Position numbers and translations under genes: made by a program. This document shows positions 26,844-36,444 of a stretch of DNA of 64,000 nt, piece after piece. This stretch comes from Thiodiazotropha sp040506775. Lineage in GTDB: Bacteria; Pseudomonadota; Gammaproteobacteria; Chromatiales; Chromatiaceae. Position 1 is the first letter of the stretch. Every line of letters starts with the position of its first letter. The stretch covers positions 97,656 through 161,655 of the forward strand of contig JBEVWC010000018.1 of the NCBI GenBank assembly GCA_040506775.1. The letters are read 5' to 3'. The notes below the pieces were generated by a model. That model saw only the letters and a program-made list of their open reading frames with translations. It ran no database searches and was not told the DNA's origin.

Positions 26844-27875
26844 ATGATCAGTGTGGGAATTGTCGGTGGTACCGGCTATACCGGCGTAGAACTCCTGAGA
26901 TTGCTGGTTGCGCATCCTGATTGTGAACTGCGCGCCATAACTTCCCGTTCGGAAGCCGGCAAGCCGGTGGCTGAGTTGTTTCCCAATCTCCGGGGGTTGA
27001 CCGATCTGGCCTATGTCGAACCGGTCAATGCCCCACTTGACGAGTGCGATCTGATCTTTTTTGCCACCCCCAACGGGGTGGCAATGACCCAGGTGCCGGA
27101 ATTACTGAAATCGGGATGCCGGATCATAGATCTGGCGGCTGATTTCAGGATCCGAAATGTCGCAATCTGGGAAAAGTGGTACGGCATGACCCATGCTTGC
27201 CCGGAGCTTCTGGAAGAAGCGGTCTACGGATTGCCGGAATTGAATCGAGATGCAATCAGGCAAGCCCGTTTGGTGGCCAATCCCGGTTGCTATCCAACGG
27301 CGGTGACGCTGGGATTCCTGCCCCTCCTGAAACAGGGGTTGATAGACTCCGGTTACCTGATCGCTGACGCCAAATCAGGGGTCAGCGGAGCAGGTCGTTC
27401 GGCCAGTGTGGGTATGCTGATGGGCGAAGTGGGGGAGAGTTTCAAGGCTTATGCCATTCCCGGTCACCGCCATCAGCCTGAGATTCGTCAGACCCTGGGT
27501 TTGGTATCTGGCGCTGATGTGGGTCTCACCTTTGTGCCGCACCTGGTGCCAATGGTTCGGGGTATCGAAGCGACCCTGTATGCCCGCCTGACCGGTGAAG
27601 TGGAAGATCTTCAATCCCTGTTCGAAGATCAGTATCGGGATGAACCTTTCGTCGATGTGATGTCCGGGGGGTCACATCCCGAGACCCGCAGTGTGCGGGG
27701 ATCCAATCATTGCCGGATTGCGGTGCACCGTCCCCAGGGTGAGTCGGTCGTCGTAGTGACTTCCGTAATCGACAACCTGGTGAAAGGGGCTGCCGGACAG
27801 GCCGTGCAGAACATGAACCTGATGTTTGGTTTGGCGGAAAACAGCGGCCTGGAGCAGGTGGCGCTGCTGCCGTGA
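26844..27875 (+). CDS. argC: N-acetyl-gamma-glutamyl-phosphate reductase
   Basis: 343 residues, normal. The Rossmann start is VGIVGGTGYTGVELLRLL and the catalytic Cys is in VANPGCYPTAV. The late VPHLVPMVRGIEATLYARL and KGAAGQAVQNMNLM segments match ArgC. It reduces N-acetylglutamyl phosphate in arginine synthesis. It is followed after 4 bases by a coiled-coil membrane gene, the usual gammaproteobacterial neighbourhood upstream of bactofilin and erpA. Confidence 0.97.
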   Translation: MISVGIVGGTGYTGVELLRLLVAHPDCELRAITSRSEAGKPVAELFPNLRGLTDLAYVEPVNAPLDECDLIFFATPNGVAMTQVPELLKSGCRIIDLAADFRIRNVAIWEKWYGMTHACPELLEEAVYGLPELNRDAIRQARLVANPGCYPTAVTLGFLPLLKQGLIDSGYLIADAKSGVSGAGRSASVGMLMGEVGESFKAYAIPGHRHQPEIRQTLGLVSGADVGLTFVPHLVPMVRGIEATLYARLTGEVEDLQSLFEDQYRDEPFVDVMSGGSHPETRSVRGSNHCRIAVHRPQGESVVVVTSVIDNLVKGAAGQAVQNMNLMFGLAENSGLEQVALLP

Positions 27876-27879
27876 TTGC

Positions 27880-28602
27880 ATGGGCATAGACAAGAAATAC
27901 CGGGTACCCAAGATTGTTGCCGCGCATGAGCGGTCGCCTGTCTGGCTGCGTGTCAGCCTGTTGACCCTGATACTCGGCGGCGTTGCCTGGCTGGCCTATC
28001 AGCAGGGTGGCAATGGCATCCGCGAGGGGCTGGCCCGTCTTCAGCCCGGAGGCCAGAGCCGGGTTCAACTCCTGGAACAGGAGCGTAATGAACTGAAGCG
28101 CGAGTTGTCGATGGTGAAGCAGGCGGCTGAAGTTGATCGGGAAGCGCTTCTGGCGGTTCGCGATAAGATTAAAACCATGCAGAGTGAGCGTCTGGAACTC
28201 GAAGAGGAGCTGGCATTCCTGAAGGGAATCGTATCCACCTCGAGCAAAAAGCAGGTACTCAAAGTACAGAATTTCAAGTTGGAATCCGGGCTGGAAGATC
28301 AGCAGTATGTCTATAAGTACACGGTCAGCCAGGTGATCAATAGTGGCTCAGTGGTGAGTGGCAAGATCGAGATGCACGTGACGGGCCTTAAGGACGGAAA
28401 AACCGCACAACTGACCCTGGACCAGCTCACTGATGAAAAAGAGCCAAGCCAGAAAATGCGTTTTCGCTACTTCCAGAATCTTGAAGGTAAAATTCATATA
28501 CCCGCTGGTTTTGAGCCAGCAACGATAACCATCGACGTGAAGCCCGCCGGGGGTAAGCTCGCCCCGGTGAGTGAGACCTACGAATGGTCACCGGTTTCTT
28601 GA
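27880..28602 (+). CDS. DUF6776-like membrane protein with coiled coil
   Basis: 240 residues. One transmembrane helix (about 24-42, VSLLTLILGGVAWLAY) follows a short basic cytosolic tail. A long coiled coil (about 65-115, EQERNELKRELSMVK...ERLELEEELAFLKG) and a beta-rich C-terminal domain (KVQNFKLESG...YEWSPVS) face the periplasm. The family is found between argC and bactofilin genes and has no assigned function. A role in cell-shape or envelope scaffolding is an inference from the neighbour. Confidence 0.75.
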   Translation: MGIDKKYRVPKIVAAHERSPVWLRVSLLTLILGGVAWLAYQQGGNGIREGLARLQPGGQSRVQLLEQERNELKRELSMVKQAAEVDREALLAVRDKIKTMQSERLELEEELAFLKGIVSTSSKKQVLKVQNFKLESGLEDQQYVYKYTVSQVINSGSVVSGKIEMHVTGLKDGKTAQLTLDQLTDEKEPSQKMRFRYFQNLEGKIHIPAGFEPATITIDVKPAGGKLAPVSETYEWSPVS

Positions 28603-28623
28603 TGGAAAAACAGGAATCACAGC

Positions 28624-29079
28624 ATGTTTGGTAGCAGCAAAAAGAAATTTCGTACTCCCCGTATCACAACAGTGATCGGGTCAGGTTCCGAAATAAGGGG
28701 TGACATCACCTTCCGTGACGGTCTGCATGTGGATGGGGTCATCAAGGGGGACGTAATATCTGATCCCGAGGACCCCTTCGCCACCCTGACCCTGAGTGAA
28801 ATGGGCACCATAGACGGTAATGTCCGGGTGGGTAACGTGATGCTGAACGGCACGGTCATCGGGGACGTTGTCGCCAGTAACCGGGTCGAATTGGCGCCCA
28901 AGGCCCGAATCAAAGGGACCTTGACCTATGCTATGCTGGAGATGGCCATGGGGGCTGAGGTCAATGGTAAACTGGTGCATGCCAGTGAACCGGAGCCCCT
29001 CAAGCTGTCCCATGAGAAGGATCATACATCCGCCACGACCACCCCGGATGCGGGGGATGAAATCATCGAGCAGTCGTGA
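28624..29079 (+). CDS. Bactofilin (polymer-forming cytoskeletal protein)
   Basis: 151 residues. The central bactofilin beta-helix shows as repeated short hydrophobic/Gly turns: TVIGSGSEIRGDITFRDG, HVDGVIKGDVIS, GTIDGNVRVGNVMLNGTVIGDV, RVELAPKARIKGTLTY. Terminal tails are short and charged. Bactofilins polymerise on the inner membrane and organise cell-wall enzymes. No M23 peptidase is adjacent here, although one is encoded 5 kb away. Confidence 0.93.
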   Translation: MFGSSKKKFRTPRITTVIGSGSEIRGDITFRDGLHVDGVIKGDVISDPEDPFATLTLSEMGTIDGNVRVGNVMLNGTVIGDVVASNRVELAPKARIKGTLTYAMLEMAMGAEVNGKLVHASEPEPLKLSHEKDHTSATTTPDAGDEIIEQS

Positions 29080-29236
29080 TTCTGGCGCTTTGGGGCGCAC
29101 AGTGCAGGGCTGGAGTGTATCTCCCATGGGCCCGGCATAATACTTGACTGTTTTTATCGGAAATTGCATACTGGGAACATATGACCATTCAGTTACCTGA
29201 GATCATCCAGGTGAACTTACAGCAGGATTCCAGATC

Positions 29237-29587
29237 ATGAGCACTGTAGAAGAATTGAACGACACCATCGTCTTCACCGAAGCGGCCGCCAGCAAGGTGG
29301 CAGCGTTGATTGAAGAGGAAGGTAACCCGGAACTGATGTTGCGCGTCTATATTCAAGGCGGCGGCTGCTCCGGTTTTCAGTACGGCTTCTCCTTTGACGA
29401 GAACGAATCGGATGGAGATACCAAGGTCACCACTAATGGCGTGACGCTGCTGGTGGACCCTATGAGCATGCAATATCTGATGGGAGCTGAGGTTGACTAT
29501 ACGGAAGGCTTGCAGGGCGCCCAGTTCGTGATCCGAAATCCTAATGCCAGCACGACCTGCGGTTGCGGCTCATCATTCTCCGTATGA
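29237..29587 (+). CDS. erpA: Iron-sulfur cluster insertion protein ErpA
   Basis: 116 residues. FTEAAASKVAALIEEEGNPELMLRVYIQGGGCSGFQYGF carries the first Cys and the C-terminal TTCGCGSSF supplies the CxCG pair, both as in ErpA. It is an A-type carrier delivering 4Fe-4S clusters to respiratory and isoprenoid enzymes. Confidence 0.96.
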   Translation: MSTVEELNDTIVFTEAAASKVAALIEEEGNPELMLRVYIQGGGCSGFQYGFSFDENESDGDTKVTTNGVTLLVDPMSMQYLMGAEVDYTEGLQGAQFVIRNPNASTTCGCGSSFSV

Positions 29588-29610
29588 GATAGACCTGGCA
29601 ATCGATCACC

Positions 29611-29634
29611 GGTCAGAGGGGTGACCCTCTGACC
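29611..29634. terminator. Strong hairpin between convergent erpA and OmpA-like genes
   Basis: GGTCAGAGGG (29611-29620) and CCCTCTGACC (29625-29634) are perfectly complementary around the 4-base loop GTGA. It sits between the stops of two convergent genes, where a bidirectional terminator is expected, but neither side has a T-run. Confidence 0.5.
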
Positions 29635-29650
29635 TGGATTCGATGTCAGG

Positions 29651-30331
29651 TTATCTTTCCTGACTCTCCACATAGGGCAACAGCGTCAGTTCAACCCTAC
29701 GATTCTGTTGCCGGCCTTCTGCGGTGTTATTACTGGCAATCGGACGGGTTTCCCCATAGCCCACGGTATCAATTCTCACAGCAGCAATCCCGTCACGTAT
29801 CAGCACATTGGTCACCGCCTGGGCGCGTTGTTGTGAAAGCAACTGATTATATGAATCGGAACCCGTGCTGTCGGTGTGTCCGGCCACCTCTATCATCGTC
29901 GACTTATATTCCTTCAATACCAGCGCCACAGAACCGAGGATCTCCACAAAGTCAGGCTTCAACTCTGATTTATCCACCTCGAAAGTGATGTTTCCAGGTA
30001 AGTTAAGGATGATGTTGTCACCGCTTCGAGTCACGCTGACCCCGGTGTTCTGCAAACGCTGCCTGAGTTTGGCCTCCTGAACATCCATATAGTAGCCAAC
30101 GCCACCGCCGGCGATTGCGCCGATGCCTGCCCCTTTGAGCGCCCTTTCCTTGCGCTTTTTCTTGTCCTTGGATGTGGCGATTCCCAAAACCGCACCTGCG
30201 ACCGCGCCAATCACTGCGCCTGTGGTGGCTTTCGAGGTCTCCTCCTCACGGGTGTAGGGGTCAACAGTGGTACACGCTTGCAGCGTGACGAATCCCGCGA
30301 TGACACAACACATGGCTGGTATGTATTTCAT
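29651..30331 (-). CDS. OmpA-family lipoprotein with glycine zipper
   Basis: 226 residues. A lipoprotein signal ends TLQAC. A glycine-zipper stretch (TGAVIGAVAGAVLGIA...GAGIGAIAGGGVGYYMD, about 30-80) precedes a C-terminal OmpA peptidoglycan-binding domain with VAGHTDSTGSDSYNQLLSQQRAQAV and GYGETRPIASN, which holds the DAP-binding Asp and Arg. It is the YiaD/YfiB type: outer-membrane anchored and gripping peptidoglycan. The start at 30331 gives the signal peptide; an upstream ATG would add 71 residues with no homology. Confidence 0.92.
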   Translation of the reverse strand: MKYIPAMCCVIAGFVTLQACTTVDPYTREEETSKATTGAVIGAVAGAVLGIATSKDKKKRKERALKGAGIGAIAGGGVGYYMDVQEAKLRQRLQNTGVSVTRSGDNIILNLPGNITFEVDKSELKPDFVEILGSVALVLKEYKSTMIEVAGHTDSTGSDSYNQLLSQQRAQAVTNVLIRDGIAAVRIDTVGYGETRPIASNNTAEGRQQNRRVELTLLPYVESQER

Positions 30332-30667
30332 AGATGCTCCTGAGCGATAAATTTTTACTTGGCAATGAAATGGTTGGGATTTGACCGGGAGTTTGTGACC
30401 GACAGGTCGTTTCTCGTCTGTTTGAGTATGGTCTTCAGGTACCGGTATGAACAATAGACACCAAAACCTACCCTTGATTCGTGAACTCTGTTCCACCCAG
30501 AGGGCAAAATGTGAACTGTGCCAGCTGACGGGTGACTCCGGCACACTACCGAACGCAAAGATACACTACACTAAAATTTTATGGATGTTTAATCAGAACG
30601 TGTGGATTCAACAGTAAACGGACCTGTGCGTGTTTGGATTAGGCAACACGCCAAAGTATGAGGACTC
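30332..30667. other. Divergent intergenic region OmpA-like gene / diguanylate cyclase
   Basis: About 335 bases with no supported ORF. Several AT-rich hexamers near 30565-30595 could act as -10 boxes for the cyclase gene, but none has a convincing partner. Confidence 0.35.
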
Positions 30668-32377
30668 ATGTACAAGAAAAGTATTGGCGTCAGAATTTTG
30701 ATGGTCGTTGGTACAGCGGCCACTGCTTTTCTTGTCGGCTTGGTTCTATTCTACACTCAGAGTCAATACAAGGTTGTGCTGGCAGAGCATCAGCAGGTGA
30801 CCCAGCGCATGGTCGCTACCGTGATCGCTGGACTTGAAGCGATCATGGAAACAGGTACTGCCATAACCGCGCAACGCTATGCAAAAGATGTGAAGTCGGT
30901 CCTCGAGCTGGAAGATTTTCGTTTTGTTCGTAACGATGGTCTGGAAGCCTTTCTCGATAATCAGACTATCGATGAGGTCAATGCGCTTCTGGGTCGCCAG
31001 GCCTATCCGCCCAGGAATGTGGTAAAGATAAATCGCCTCTACGATACGCAGGATTTGAGGCTGGATCGGGTATTGAATACCGGTAAGCCGGATACATACC
31101 TGGATCATGAGCGACATTTGTATACTGTACTGATGCCGATTGAGAACTCCCGGGCGTGCTGGCGGTGTCATGGGCGTGAGAAAACAGTCCTCGGATTTGC
31201 TCGTGTTGTGACGTCGTTACGTAAGGCGGAACAGTCGATCGCAGCAAATCGAAACTGGGCGATCGTTGTATTAGGCGTGGTGTTGCTCCTGTACCTCACC
31301 TTTACCTACTTTTTTTTACACAACATGGTTATTGCTCCCATTCGCAGGGTTACAGATGCGATGCATCGGGTTGCACAGGGCGATCTCGAACAACAGGTTC
31401 CGGAATTGGGTGAGGACGAACTTGGAAGAATGGCCCGTTCGTTTAATACGATGACGAAGAAACTGTGCGAAACCTACACCGGTTTGGAACTGGAGCAGGA
31501 CAAACTCACGACAATAATTCTGAATGCCGGCGAAGGGATTGTTGTGACCGACCGCAACGGAGACATCGTCCTGGTCAATCATGTTGCGGAAACGCTATTG
31601 GGTCGATCATCAGGAGAAATAAAGAAATTTGGTTTTCCGCATCTTGTAGATGATCCGCAACTGATTAAACAACTGCTGGATCATGATGACCCGCATTTCC
31701 ATGAAACAGTGCAGTATGGTGATCGTTACATCGGGCTCATGGCCTCAAGAATATCCACTAAGAACGGTAACACATTGGGCATGGTGGCATTGATGCGAGA
31801 TGTAACCACGCAAAAGCGCCGAGAGTCCTATCTCGAAGCGATGTCGCTGATGGATGAATTGACCGGATTGTTGAATCGTCGCTCATTGGCAGATGTTCTG
31901 GCACAAGCGGTATCCGAGGCTCTGGAACACGAAATGCCTTTGACCTTGTTGATGCTCGATTTCGACCATTTCAAACAGTTGAATGATGCGCATGGTCACG
32001 TTATGGGTGACAGACTTTTAAGGTCTTTCGGTGAGTTGTTAAAAACGCGCCTGCGTAAGACCGACCACGCTTTCCGCTATGGTGGTGAGGAATTTACCGT
32101 GTTGCTCAGGGATACGGGTATTGAGGATGGCAGGATGATTGCTGAGAGTATTCGCCAGGCGGTAACCAATCTCATGATCGAGAATATTATGGTGACTGTG
32201 AGTGTCGGTTTGGCCTGCGTCGATCAATGCGCCAGGAACACCCCTGAGTGCCTGCTGGACTCTGCAGACAGAGCACTCTATCGTGCAAAGCAACTTGGAC
32301 GAAACCGGACGATTGTTTTCGAAGCCTCGATGCTGGCCGATGAATGGAGTTACACGCGGGAAGAGGATACTCAATAA
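30668..32377 (+). CDS. Diguanylate cyclase with periplasmic haem-c sensor (CxxCH), HAMP, PAS, GGDEF
   Basis: 569 residues. TM1 (about 9-32) and TM2 (about 194-220) bracket a periplasmic domain ending RACWRCHGREKTVLGFARV. The CxxCH is a covalent haem c site, as in the Tll0287-like/DUF3365 sensor family. A HAMP domain (APIRRVTDAMHRVAQGDLEQQ...LGRMARSFNTM), a PAS domain (about 275-390) and a GGDEF domain with FRYGGEEFTVLL follow. Redox state or gas binding at the haem probably tunes c-di-GMP synthesis, but the signal is inferred. Confidence 0.92.
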   Translation: MYKKSIGVRILMVVGTAATAFLVGLVLFYTQSQYKVVLAEHQQVTQRMVATVIAGLEAIMETGTAITAQRYAKDVKSVLELEDFRFVRNDGLEAFLDNQTIDEVNALLGRQAYPPRNVVKINRLYDTQDLRLDRVLNTGKPDTYLDHERHLYTVLMPIENSRACWRCHGREKTVLGFARVVTSLRKAEQSIAANRNWAIVVLGVVLLLYLTFTYFFLHNMVIAPIRRVTDAMHRVAQGDLEQQVPELGEDELGRMARSFNTMTKKLCETYTGLELEQDKLTTIILNAGEGIVVTDRNGDIVLVNHVAETLLGRSSGEIKKFGFPHLVDDPQLIKQLLDHDDPHFHETVQYGDRYIGLMASRISTKNGNTLGMVALMRDVTTQKRRESYLEAMSLMDELTGLLNRRSLADVLAQAVSEALEHEMPLTLLMLDFDHFKQLNDAHGHVMGDRLLRSFGELLKTRLRKTDHAFRYGGEEFTVLLRDTGIEDGRMIAESIRQAVTNLMIENIMVTVSVGLACVDQCARNTPECLLDSADRALYRAKQLGRNRTIVFEASMLADEWSYTREEDTQ

Positions 32378-32383
32378 CAGGAT

Positions 32384-32414
32384 TGGTGGTGACTCTCCGA
32401 GAGTTTACCGCCAG
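32384..32414. terminator. Weak hairpin between convergent cyclase and anmK genes
   Basis: TGGTGGTGACTC and GAGTTTACCGCCA can pair with one bulge around a short loop, between two converging genes. No T-run; a tentative 3'-end signal. Confidence 0.3.
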
Positions 32415-32486
32415 ATCTAAACTGCAAAAGGCAGAGCAGATATTGTTCCATAGAGGCAGTTCGTCCAGACCGTTTCCATGAAATGA

Positions 32487-33602
32487 TCAGGATGCCGGAT
32501 AGATTCCGCCAAGAATCAGCTCTCTGGTCGCGCCCGTTACCGATGGCAGATTACCGCTCAAGCCGGATAATGTGCGTTTTGCCAGCCAGGCAAAAGTGAT
32601 TGCCTCCACCCAATCGGGTTCAACCCCATATGACTGGGTCGATGAAAGGCTGCACTCAGGCAGTCTGATGCTCAAGCGTTCCAGCAGATAGTCGTTGTGC
32701 ACGCCGCCACCGCAAATCAGTATCTGTGAGGATGCATAACCTTCGCGCTCTATGGCTTGTGCCACAGTTTGAACGGTTAATTCCACGAGGGTCGCCTGTA
32801 CATCCGCAGGCGCCACATCGAGTTGTTCGACTCTTTCGAGCAGCCAATTCAGATTAAAGGTTTCGGTCCCTGTGCTTTTGGGTGCGGGCAGACTGAAATA
32901 GTCGTATTCCAACAATCTATCCAGCAACACCGGATGACTGCTTCCGCTGCGGGCCCAGCCGCCCTGGTCGTCATAGCAGGTGCCGATGTGTCGCTCAGCC
33001 CAGCTGTCCAGCAGGGTATTGGCAGGCCCGGTGTCATAACCGGTGACTGGTAGTGCTGTATCAGCGGGCAGGCAGGTGATGTTGGCTATGCCACCCAGAT
33101 TCAAAACGATTCTGGATTGCCCCTGTTGTTGAAAAAGTGCTTTGTGATAAGCCGGTACCAGGGGGGCGCCCTGCCCACCACACGCCATGTCACGCCGACG
33201 AAAGTCTGCGACCGTGGTGATACCCGTGAGTTCAGACAGGGTGTTCGGATCACAGATCTGAAGCGTGAAGGCCGGTGTCAGTTCAGGGCGGTGGCGGATA
33301 GTTTGTCCATGACAGCCAATCGCTGCTATGGCATCGCGGGTCAAACCGCCTGCTTCCACAACACGTAGCGCAGCGTGGGAAAAAACTTCAGCAACCAAGC
33401 GGTCAAGAGACCCCATGCGATCGATCTCGTTACTACCGGGAAGGCACAGGTCACGAATCGATTGCTTGATAGCTGCGGGGTAGGGCTCGTGATGAGTGGC
33501 TAACAGGTGAGGGCGGTTATCCTCGAAACTCACCAGTACAGCATCGACCCCATCCAGGGATGTACCGGAAATCAAGCCGATAAAGATCTGCCTATTGGGC
33601 AT
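32487..33602 (-). CDS. anmK: Anhydro-N-acetylmuramic acid kinase
   Basis: 371 residues. It starts FIGLISGTSLDGVDAVL, the ATP/substrate signature of AnmK, and has NLGGIANITCL, TGYDTGPANTLLDSW and ICGGGVHNDYLL. It phosphorylates anhydroMurNAc during peptidoglycan recycling, complementing mpl at 10.8 kb. The start ATG lies inside the end of the M23 peptidase gene, so the two are probably co-transcribed, pairing wall hydrolysis with salvage. Confidence 0.96.
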   Translation of the reverse strand: MPNRQIFIGLISGTSLDGVDAVLVSFEDNRPHLLATHHEPYPAAIKQSIRDLCLPGSNEIDRMGSLDRLVAEVFSHAALRVVEAGGLTRDAIAAIGCHGQTIRHRPELTPAFTLQICDPNTLSELTGITTVADFRRRDMACGGQGAPLVPAYHKALFQQQGQSRIVLNLGGIANITCLPADTALPVTGYDTGPANTLLDSWAERHIGTCYDDQGGWARSGSSHPVLLDRLLEYDYFSLPAPKSTGTETFNLNWLLERVEQLDVAPADVQATLVELTVQTVAQAIEREGYASSQILICGGGVHNDYLLERLSIRLPECSLSSTQSYGVEPDWVEAITFAWLAKRTLSGLSGNLPSVTGATRELILGGIYPAS

Positions 33603-35061
33603 CGGCAACGATAGTGCGGTTTATCAATTCGAGTTGGCTGATCAATGGTTGAGACTTGATCAGAAAATCTTCCCGGTATTTTTTTGCGATTGGCTCTGCA
33701 GCGGGCAATTTAACCGTCAAAGGGTTCCGGTGCACCCCGTTGACGCGGAATTCGTAGTGCAGGTGTGGTCCGGTCGCCAATCCAGTCTGGCCTACGTAAC
33801 CGATGATCTGACCCTGTTTCACCTTGTTGCCTTTCTTAGATGATTTATTGTACTTCGACAGATGTCCGTACAGGGTGGTATAAGTTTGGCCGTGCTGGAT
33901 GATGATGGCGTTGCCATAGCCGCCTTTTTTACCGCGAAAAATAACCTTGCCATCACCGGCGGCCTTGATCGGTGTACCGGTTTTCGCTGCGTAATCCACA
34001 CCCATATGAGGACGTTTCTTACCCAGAACCGGGTGCCAGCGCTCTTGGGTGAACTTGGATGAGATTCTTCTGAAATCAACAGGAGCTCTCAGAAATGCTT
34101 TTCGCATGCTGCGGCCTTCGGGCGTGTAATAGTCCGAGTGACCGGATTCGTCTGTGTAACGAATGGCGCGATAAGTTCTGCCCTGGTTGACGAATTCTGC
34201 GGCCAGAATAGGTCCGTCCTGAAGTTTCTCCCCGTCCAGATAGTCTTCCTGATAAATGACAGTAAAACGGTCCCCGGAACGGATCTCAAGTGCGAAGTCC
34301 ACGTCCCATCCGAAAATATCCGCTAATTGCATGATGAGTTTTTCTGAGAGACCGACTTTTTTCGCCGCCAGGTAGAGTGAGTTCTCGATGGTGCCACTGA
34401 CATGGTTGCTGCGAACTTCCACTTCCCGGTTGTGCTGTGTAGCAGTGAAGTCCTCACCAGATTGCGTGATTTCCAGACTGCTGATCTTATTGTGGACGAG
34501 TCTCAGACTCATAAGGTTCGATGTGTCGTCGAGCGCGATGTGCAACTCCTCGCCTGGGCGAATATCCGTCAACTGCTTAGCTGTTTCGCTGGAGTGGACA
34601 ATGCGGTGGAGCAGGTTGGCACTCAACCCCTGTTGTTTAAAGATCGTGGCCAACGAGTCACCACTCTTGATCTTATGGATGATCTCACGGGTGGGCTTTT
34701 GGGTCTGGAACAGTGGTTCGGGAGAGGGTTCATCCGCGATAGATGTCTCCGTTGCCACCGGCTCAGCTGCTTGTGCCTCCCTTAGAAAACCGCCCGACTG
34801 TAAAGTGGGGACCGGTAGGGTTTCGTTCGACTGATCACTGCTGCCGGGTAGACTCAACGGTAGAATGAGCTTGTCTTCGCTGCTCTCCGTCGCATCCGGT
34901 GCTGTGAGAGGTTCTTTCTGATGGGTATCATTGGGTGCGGAATTCAGGTAGAGGTAGCCGGCAGATATCAAGATCAGCAAGACAACCGCCAGCATCAGGC
35001 GTCTGGTTAGCTGGCCTCTCTCGGGTCTTTTATCCAATGTGTAGGACTTAAAATCTTGCAT
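33592..35061 (-). CDS. M23 murein DD-endopeptidase (MepM-like) with OapA/LysM-type domain
   Basis: 489 residues. A single N-terminal membrane anchor (about 23-41, LMLAVVLLILISAGYLYL) is followed by a low-complexity linker, a LysM/OapA-like region (REIIHKIKSGDSLATIFKQQG, about 125-175) and an M23 domain with HMGVDYAAKTGTPIKAAGDG and TGPHLHYEFRVNG, the zinc ligands of the LytM fold. It cleaves D-Ala-DAP cross-links to allow wall expansion. It is divergent from tyrS, the conserved gammaproteobacterial pairing with anmK. Confidence 0.94.
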   Translation of the reverse strand: MQDFKSYTLDKRPERGQLTRRLMLAVVLLILISAGYLYLNSAPNDTHQKEPLTAPDATESSEDKLILPLSLPGSSDQSNETLPVPTLQSGGFLREAQAAEPVATETSIADEPSPEPLFQTQKPTREIIHKIKSGDSLATIFKQQGLSANLLHRIVHSSETAKQLTDIRPGEELHIALDDTSNLMSLRLVHNKISSLEITQSGEDFTATQHNREVEVRSNHVSGTIENSLYLAAKKVGLSEKLIMQLADIFGWDVDFALEIRSGDRFTVIYQEDYLDGEKLQDGPILAAEFVNQGRTYRAIRYTDESGHSDYYTPEGRSMRKAFLRAPVDFRRISSKFTQERWHPVLGKKRPHMGVDYAAKTGTPIKAAGDGKVIFRGKKGGYGNAIIIQHGQTYTTLYGHLSKYNKSSKKGNKVKQGQIIGYVGQTGLATGPHLHYEFRVNGVHRNPLTVKLPAAEPIAKKYREDFLIKSQPLISQLELINRTIVADAQ

Positions 35062-35225
35062 GACATATAAACCGCAATAAACGCTGTTTAAACAAGTACC
35101 TGCTTAAAACCGTGATTCCAGAATACTACTTCAGGGGTCTGAGAAAGGTAACGCTCAATGGTTAATTTTATCAGATGCTTCTAGTAGAGTGTGCAACCAT
35201 TGTCTTAATTTTAGAGATTTGCTAA

Positions 35226-36425
35226 ATGATCGATGTCATGGGATCCCTGGATCTGATTAAACGGGGTACGGAAGAAGTCCTGCCAGAAGAGTTGTTGGTA
35301 AAAAAACTCGAGAGAGGACAACCACTTAAGATTAAAGCTGGGTTTGATCCCACGGCCCCTGACCTGCATATCGGGCATACGGTACTGATCAATAAGCTGC
35401 GTCAGTTCCAGGAGATGGGCCATGAAGTGATCTTTCTGATCGGCGATTTCACTGGAATGATCGGGGATCCAACAGGCAAAAGTGTGACACGGCCCCCTCT
35501 GACCCGGGAGGATGTGCTGGAAAACGCCAAAACCTACGAACATCAGATCTTCAAGATCCTGGACCCTGCTCGAACCACGGTATTGTTCAATTCGTCCTGG
35601 ATGGGTGAGATGTCTGCGGTTGACCTTATTCAGCTCGCAGCCAAACATACCGTGGCCAGAATGCTGGAGCGTGATGATTTCAACAAGCGCTATACAGGTG
35701 GGCAGCCAATCGCGATCCATGAATTTCTCTATCCCCTGGTTCAGGGCTACGACTCGGTCGCACTCAAGGCGGACGTGGAATTGGGAGGAACTGACCAGAA
35801 GTTCAACCTTCTGGTCGGTCGGCAACTTCAGGAAGCCTACGGGCAGGAACCCCAGGTGGTCATTACCTTGCCGATCCTGGAGGGGCTGGATGGCGTTCAG
35901 AAGATGTCGAAGTCTCTGAACAACTACATAGCCATCACGGACCCTCCAGAGGAGATGTTTGGCAAGATCATGTCCATTTCTGATGATCTGATGTGGCGCT
36001 ATTTTGAGCTATTGAGCTTTCGGCCAATGAGTGAGATCGAATCCTGGAGAGCAGAGGTGTCTGCAGGGGCAAATCCCAGGGATATGAAAGTGCGCCTGGC
36101 AGAGGAACTGGTCGCGCGGTTCCATGACCATGAGGCAGCGCAAAAGGCTCATCAGGCCTTCGTGGCGCGTTTCCAGAAAGGGCAGATTCCTGATGAGATG
36201 CCTGAGCTCCAGTTGGACTCGCAAGGGCTGGGTTATCCCATTGCCAACCTCCTGAAGGATGCCGGGCTGGTATCCAGTACATCCGAGGCCAATCGAATGA
36301 TTAAACAGGGTGCGGTACGGGTGGATGGTGAGAAAGTTGCGGATTCCTCCCTGAATATCGCTTCAGGGACGACATCGGTGTACCAGGTCGGCAAGAGAAA
36401 ATTCGCCCGTATTTCGGTTTCGTGA
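35226..36425 (+). CDS. tyrS: Tyrosyl-tRNA synthetase
   Basis: 399 residues. Class I motifs are visible as LHIGHTVLINKL (HIGH) and KMSKSLNN (KMSKS). Tyr-binding residues lie in VALKADVELGGTDQKFN. The C-terminal S4 RNA-binding domain is EANRMIKQGAVRVDGEKV. It directly precedes the rRNA operon. The start could be ATG 35226 or an in-frame ATG four codons on. Confidence 0.97.
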   Translation: MIDVMGSLDLIKRGTEEVLPEELLVKKLERGQPLKIKAGFDPTAPDLHIGHTVLINKLRQFQEMGHEVIFLIGDFTGMIGDPTGKSVTRPPLTREDVLENAKTYEHQIFKILDPARTTVLFNSSWMGEMSAVDLIQLAAKHTVARMLERDDFNKRYTGGQPIAIHEFLYPLVQGYDSVALKADVELGGTDQKFNLLVGRQLQEAYGQEPQVVITLPILEGLDGVQKMSKSLNNYIAITDPPEEMFGKIMSISDDLMWRYFELLSFRPMSEIESWRAEVSAGANPRDMKVRLAEELVARFHDHEAAQKAHQAFVARFQKGQIPDEMPELQLDSQGLGYPIANLLKDAGLVSSTSEANRMIKQGAVRVDGEKVADSSLNIASGTTSVYQVGKRKFARISVS

Positions 36426-36444
36426 AGAATTCGTGAAATAGTGC

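Noticed and set aside
26649..26915. 88-codon minus-strand frame upstream of and into argC
   Set aside because: It overlaps the argC start and shows no coding signature.
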